Shown in pieces: positions 20,823 to 22,261 of a DNA stretch of 22,261 nucleotides. The stretch is from JANYJJ01 sp038241115 (GTDB lineage: Bacteria; Pseudomonadota; Gammaproteobacteria; Burkholderiales; Burkholderiaceae_C). The stretch is taken from assembly GCA_038241115.1 (NCBI GenBank), contig JBBRGA010000046.1, forward strand, positions 1 through 22,261, written 5' to 3'. The notes beneath the pieces were generated by a model. It was not told where the DNA came from. It was given only the letters and a program-made list of their open reading frames with translations, and did no database searches. The number at the start of each line of letters is the position of its first letter. The stretch's first letter is position 1. A program made the position numbers and the translations under genes.

Positions 20823-22261
20823 TCAGGCCAAAACTCTGGTAGCCGATGCGTTCAATTTGGGTGGTGTCTCAAATGTGTGGAAAGGCGCCGGCGATGGAAC
20901 TTCCCATTCCAGCCCTTCAGCGCCTTCCCATGGTTTTTGTGGTGCGACAGCGCCCTTGCCCATCATGGCTGGCAACACGATGGCCAAGAAAAAATACACC
21001 TGCATGAAACCAAAACCGAAGCCGCCGATGGTGGCCACCATGTTGAAGTCGGTGAATTGGATAGGGTAGTCGGCGTATCGCCGCGGCATGCCGGCCAATC
21101 CCAAGAAGTGCATGGGGAAGAAGGTGAGGTTGAAGAAGAACAGCGAACCCCAAAAGTGAACCTTGCCGCGGAACTCGCTGTACATCACTCCGGTCCATTT
21201 CGGCGCCCAGTAGTAATAGCCGCCGAACATCGCGTAAAGAGATCCTGCAACGAGTACGTAGTGGAAATGCGCCACCACGTAGTAGGTGTCGTGCAACTGG
21301 ATGTCAACCGGGGCCATGGCCAGAATCAAGCCCGTAAAACCGCCGATCGTGAACACGAAGATGAAGCCGACCGCGAACAGCATGGGCGTCTCGAACGTCA
21401 TTGAACCGCGCCACATGGTGGCAATCCAATTGAAGATTTTCACGCCGGTCGGCACCGCGATCAACATCGTGGCGTACATGAAAAACAGCTGGCCCGTGAC
21501 TGGCATGCCGCTGGTGAACATGTGGTGCGCCCACACGATGAAGGACAGAATTGCAATGGACGCCGTGGCGTAGACCATTGAGGTGTAGCCGAACAGACGC
21601 TTGCGCGCAAACGCCGGGATGATGGCGCTGACGATGCCGAAGGCCGGCAAGATCATGATGTAGACCTCGGGGTGACCGAAGAACCAGAAGATGTGCTGAT
21701 ACATCACCGGGTCGCCGCCACCTGCCGGGTTGAAAAAGCTGGTGCCGAAGTGCCGATCAGTCAGAGTCATGGTGATGGCGCCGGCCAACACGGGCATCAC
21801 GGCAATCAGCAAGTACGCGGTGATGAGCCAGGTCCAGCAGAACAGCGGCATCTTCATCAAGGTCATGCCGGGCGCGCGCATGTTCAGCACAGTCACGATG
21901 ATGTTGATAGAGCCCATGATGGAGCTCGCACCCAAAATGTGAAGTGCAAAAATTGCAACGTCCATGGACGGGCCCATTTGCAGCGTCAGCGGTGCGTACA
22001 ACGTCCACCCTGCAGCCGGTGCACCGCCGGGCATGGCAAACGAGCTGACCAACATCACCGCAGCCGGAATCATCAACCAGAAGCTGAGGTTGTTCATCCG
22101 AGCGAATGCCATGTCGGCCGCTCCAATTTGCAGCGGGATCATCCAGTTCGCAAAGCCCACGAATGCCGGCATGATGGCGCCGAACACCATGATCAGGCCG
22201 TGCATCGTCGTGAGCTGGTTGAACAGCCCCGGGTTGACAAATTGCAGCCCCGGCTGGAACA
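20823..22261 (-). CDS. ctaD: Cytochrome c oxidase subunit I, partial at the N-terminus
   Basis: Catalytic subunit of the aa3-type heme-copper oxidase. The frame runs through the right edge: bases 22206-22261 encode FQPGLQFVNPGLFNQLTT just before MHGLIMVFG, so the Met at 22205 is internal and roughly the first 70-80 residues are outside the window. Visible are the heme a ligand His in TMHG, the CuB and Tyr site GHPEVY with its type-A glutamate, the His-His pair in WAHHMF, and HDTYYVVAHFHYV with the heme a3 and heme a histidines. It passes electrons from cytochrome c to oxygen while pumping protons. Subunit II (ctaC) is expected further right. Confidence 0.97.
   Translation of the reverse strand, partial: FQPGLQFVNPGLFNQLTTMHGLIMVFGAIMPAFVGFANWMIPLQIGAADMAFARMNNLSFWLMIPAAVMLVSSFAMPGGAPAAGWTLYAPLTLQMGPSMDVAIFALHILGASSIMGSINIIVTVLNMRAPGMTLMKMPLFCWTWLITAYLLIAVMPVLAGAITMTLTDRHFGTSFFNPAGGGDPVMYQHIFWFFGHPEVYIMILPAFGIVSAIIPAFARKRLFGYTSMVYATASIAILSFIVWAHHMFTSGMPVTGQLFFMYATMLIAVPTGVKIFNWIATMWRGSMTFETPMLFAVGFIFVFTIGGFTGLILAMAPVDIQLHDTYYVVAHFHYVLVAGSLYAMFGGYYYWAPKWTGVMYSEFRGKVHFWGSLFFFNLTFFPMHFLGLAGMPRRYADYPIQFTDFNMVATIGGFGFGFMQVYFFLAIVLPAMMGKGAVAPQKPWEGAEGLEWEVPSPAPFHTFETPPKLNASATRVLA

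Overview
The window looks like a chromosomal piece of a betaproteobacterium, probably Burkholderiales near Comamonadaceae. The reasons are the moderately high G+C, the layout of the aa3 cytochrome oxidase locus (ctaD, a 37-residue assembly protein, ctaG, a DUF2970 protein, ctaE, then SURF1, ctaA, ctaB and Sco), the DUF2909 protein, and an rpoH gene preceded by a CIRCE-type HrcA site. This placement is inference from gene content; no rRNA or tRNA gene is present to confirm it.

Region 1 (1-9040, all minus strand) is a catabolic cluster. It is read from a well-formed sigma70-type promoter at about 8980-9008. In transcription order it holds: a fused flavin monooxygenase/Old-Yellow-Enzyme protein of the 2-aminobenzoyl-CoA monooxygenase/reductase (salicylyl-CoA 5-hydroxylase) family; a MarR regulator; a crotonase; an acyl-CoA dehydrogenase; a 184-bp gap with a large REP-like palindrome; a benzoate/2-aminobenzoate-type CoA ligase; a 4-hydroxybenzoyl-CoA-type thioesterase; a RidA-family protein; and glutaryl-CoA dehydrogenase. 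The start of another minus-strand gene lies at the left edge. Together the genes fit aerobic degradation of anthranilate, or a close aromatic acid, through a CoA thioester: activation, dearomatising hydroxylation and reduction without a ring-cleaving dioxygenase, beta-oxidation-like steps, and exit through glutaryl-CoA to crotonyl-CoA. Many genes overlap by 4 bases or abut. The promoter carries two palindromes that could be MarR operators.

Region 2 (9051-12847) is an accessory stretch: a VapBC toxin-antitoxin pair on the minus strand, then on the plus strand a 495-residue cytochrome P450 and an FMO-like flavoprotein of unknown substrate.

Region 3 (12848-14090) is the heat-shock sigma factor gene rpoH on the plus strand. 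An extended -10 promoter is overlapped by a nearly perfect CIRCE element, and a strong terminator follows that also serves the convergent cox genes.

Region 4 (14121-22261, mostly minus strand) is the cytochrome c oxidase structural and assembly locus. ctaD runs off the right edge. A plus-strand DUF2909 gene splits the locus into ctaD-ctaE and SURF1-Sco halves, with a bidirectional terminator between DUF2909 and ctaE. Between SURF1 and ctaA lies a membrane-anchored protein with a Sco-like CxxxC motif.

No stretch above 300 bases lacks a gene. I saw no CRISPR array, tRNA, rRNA, insertion sequence or prophage.
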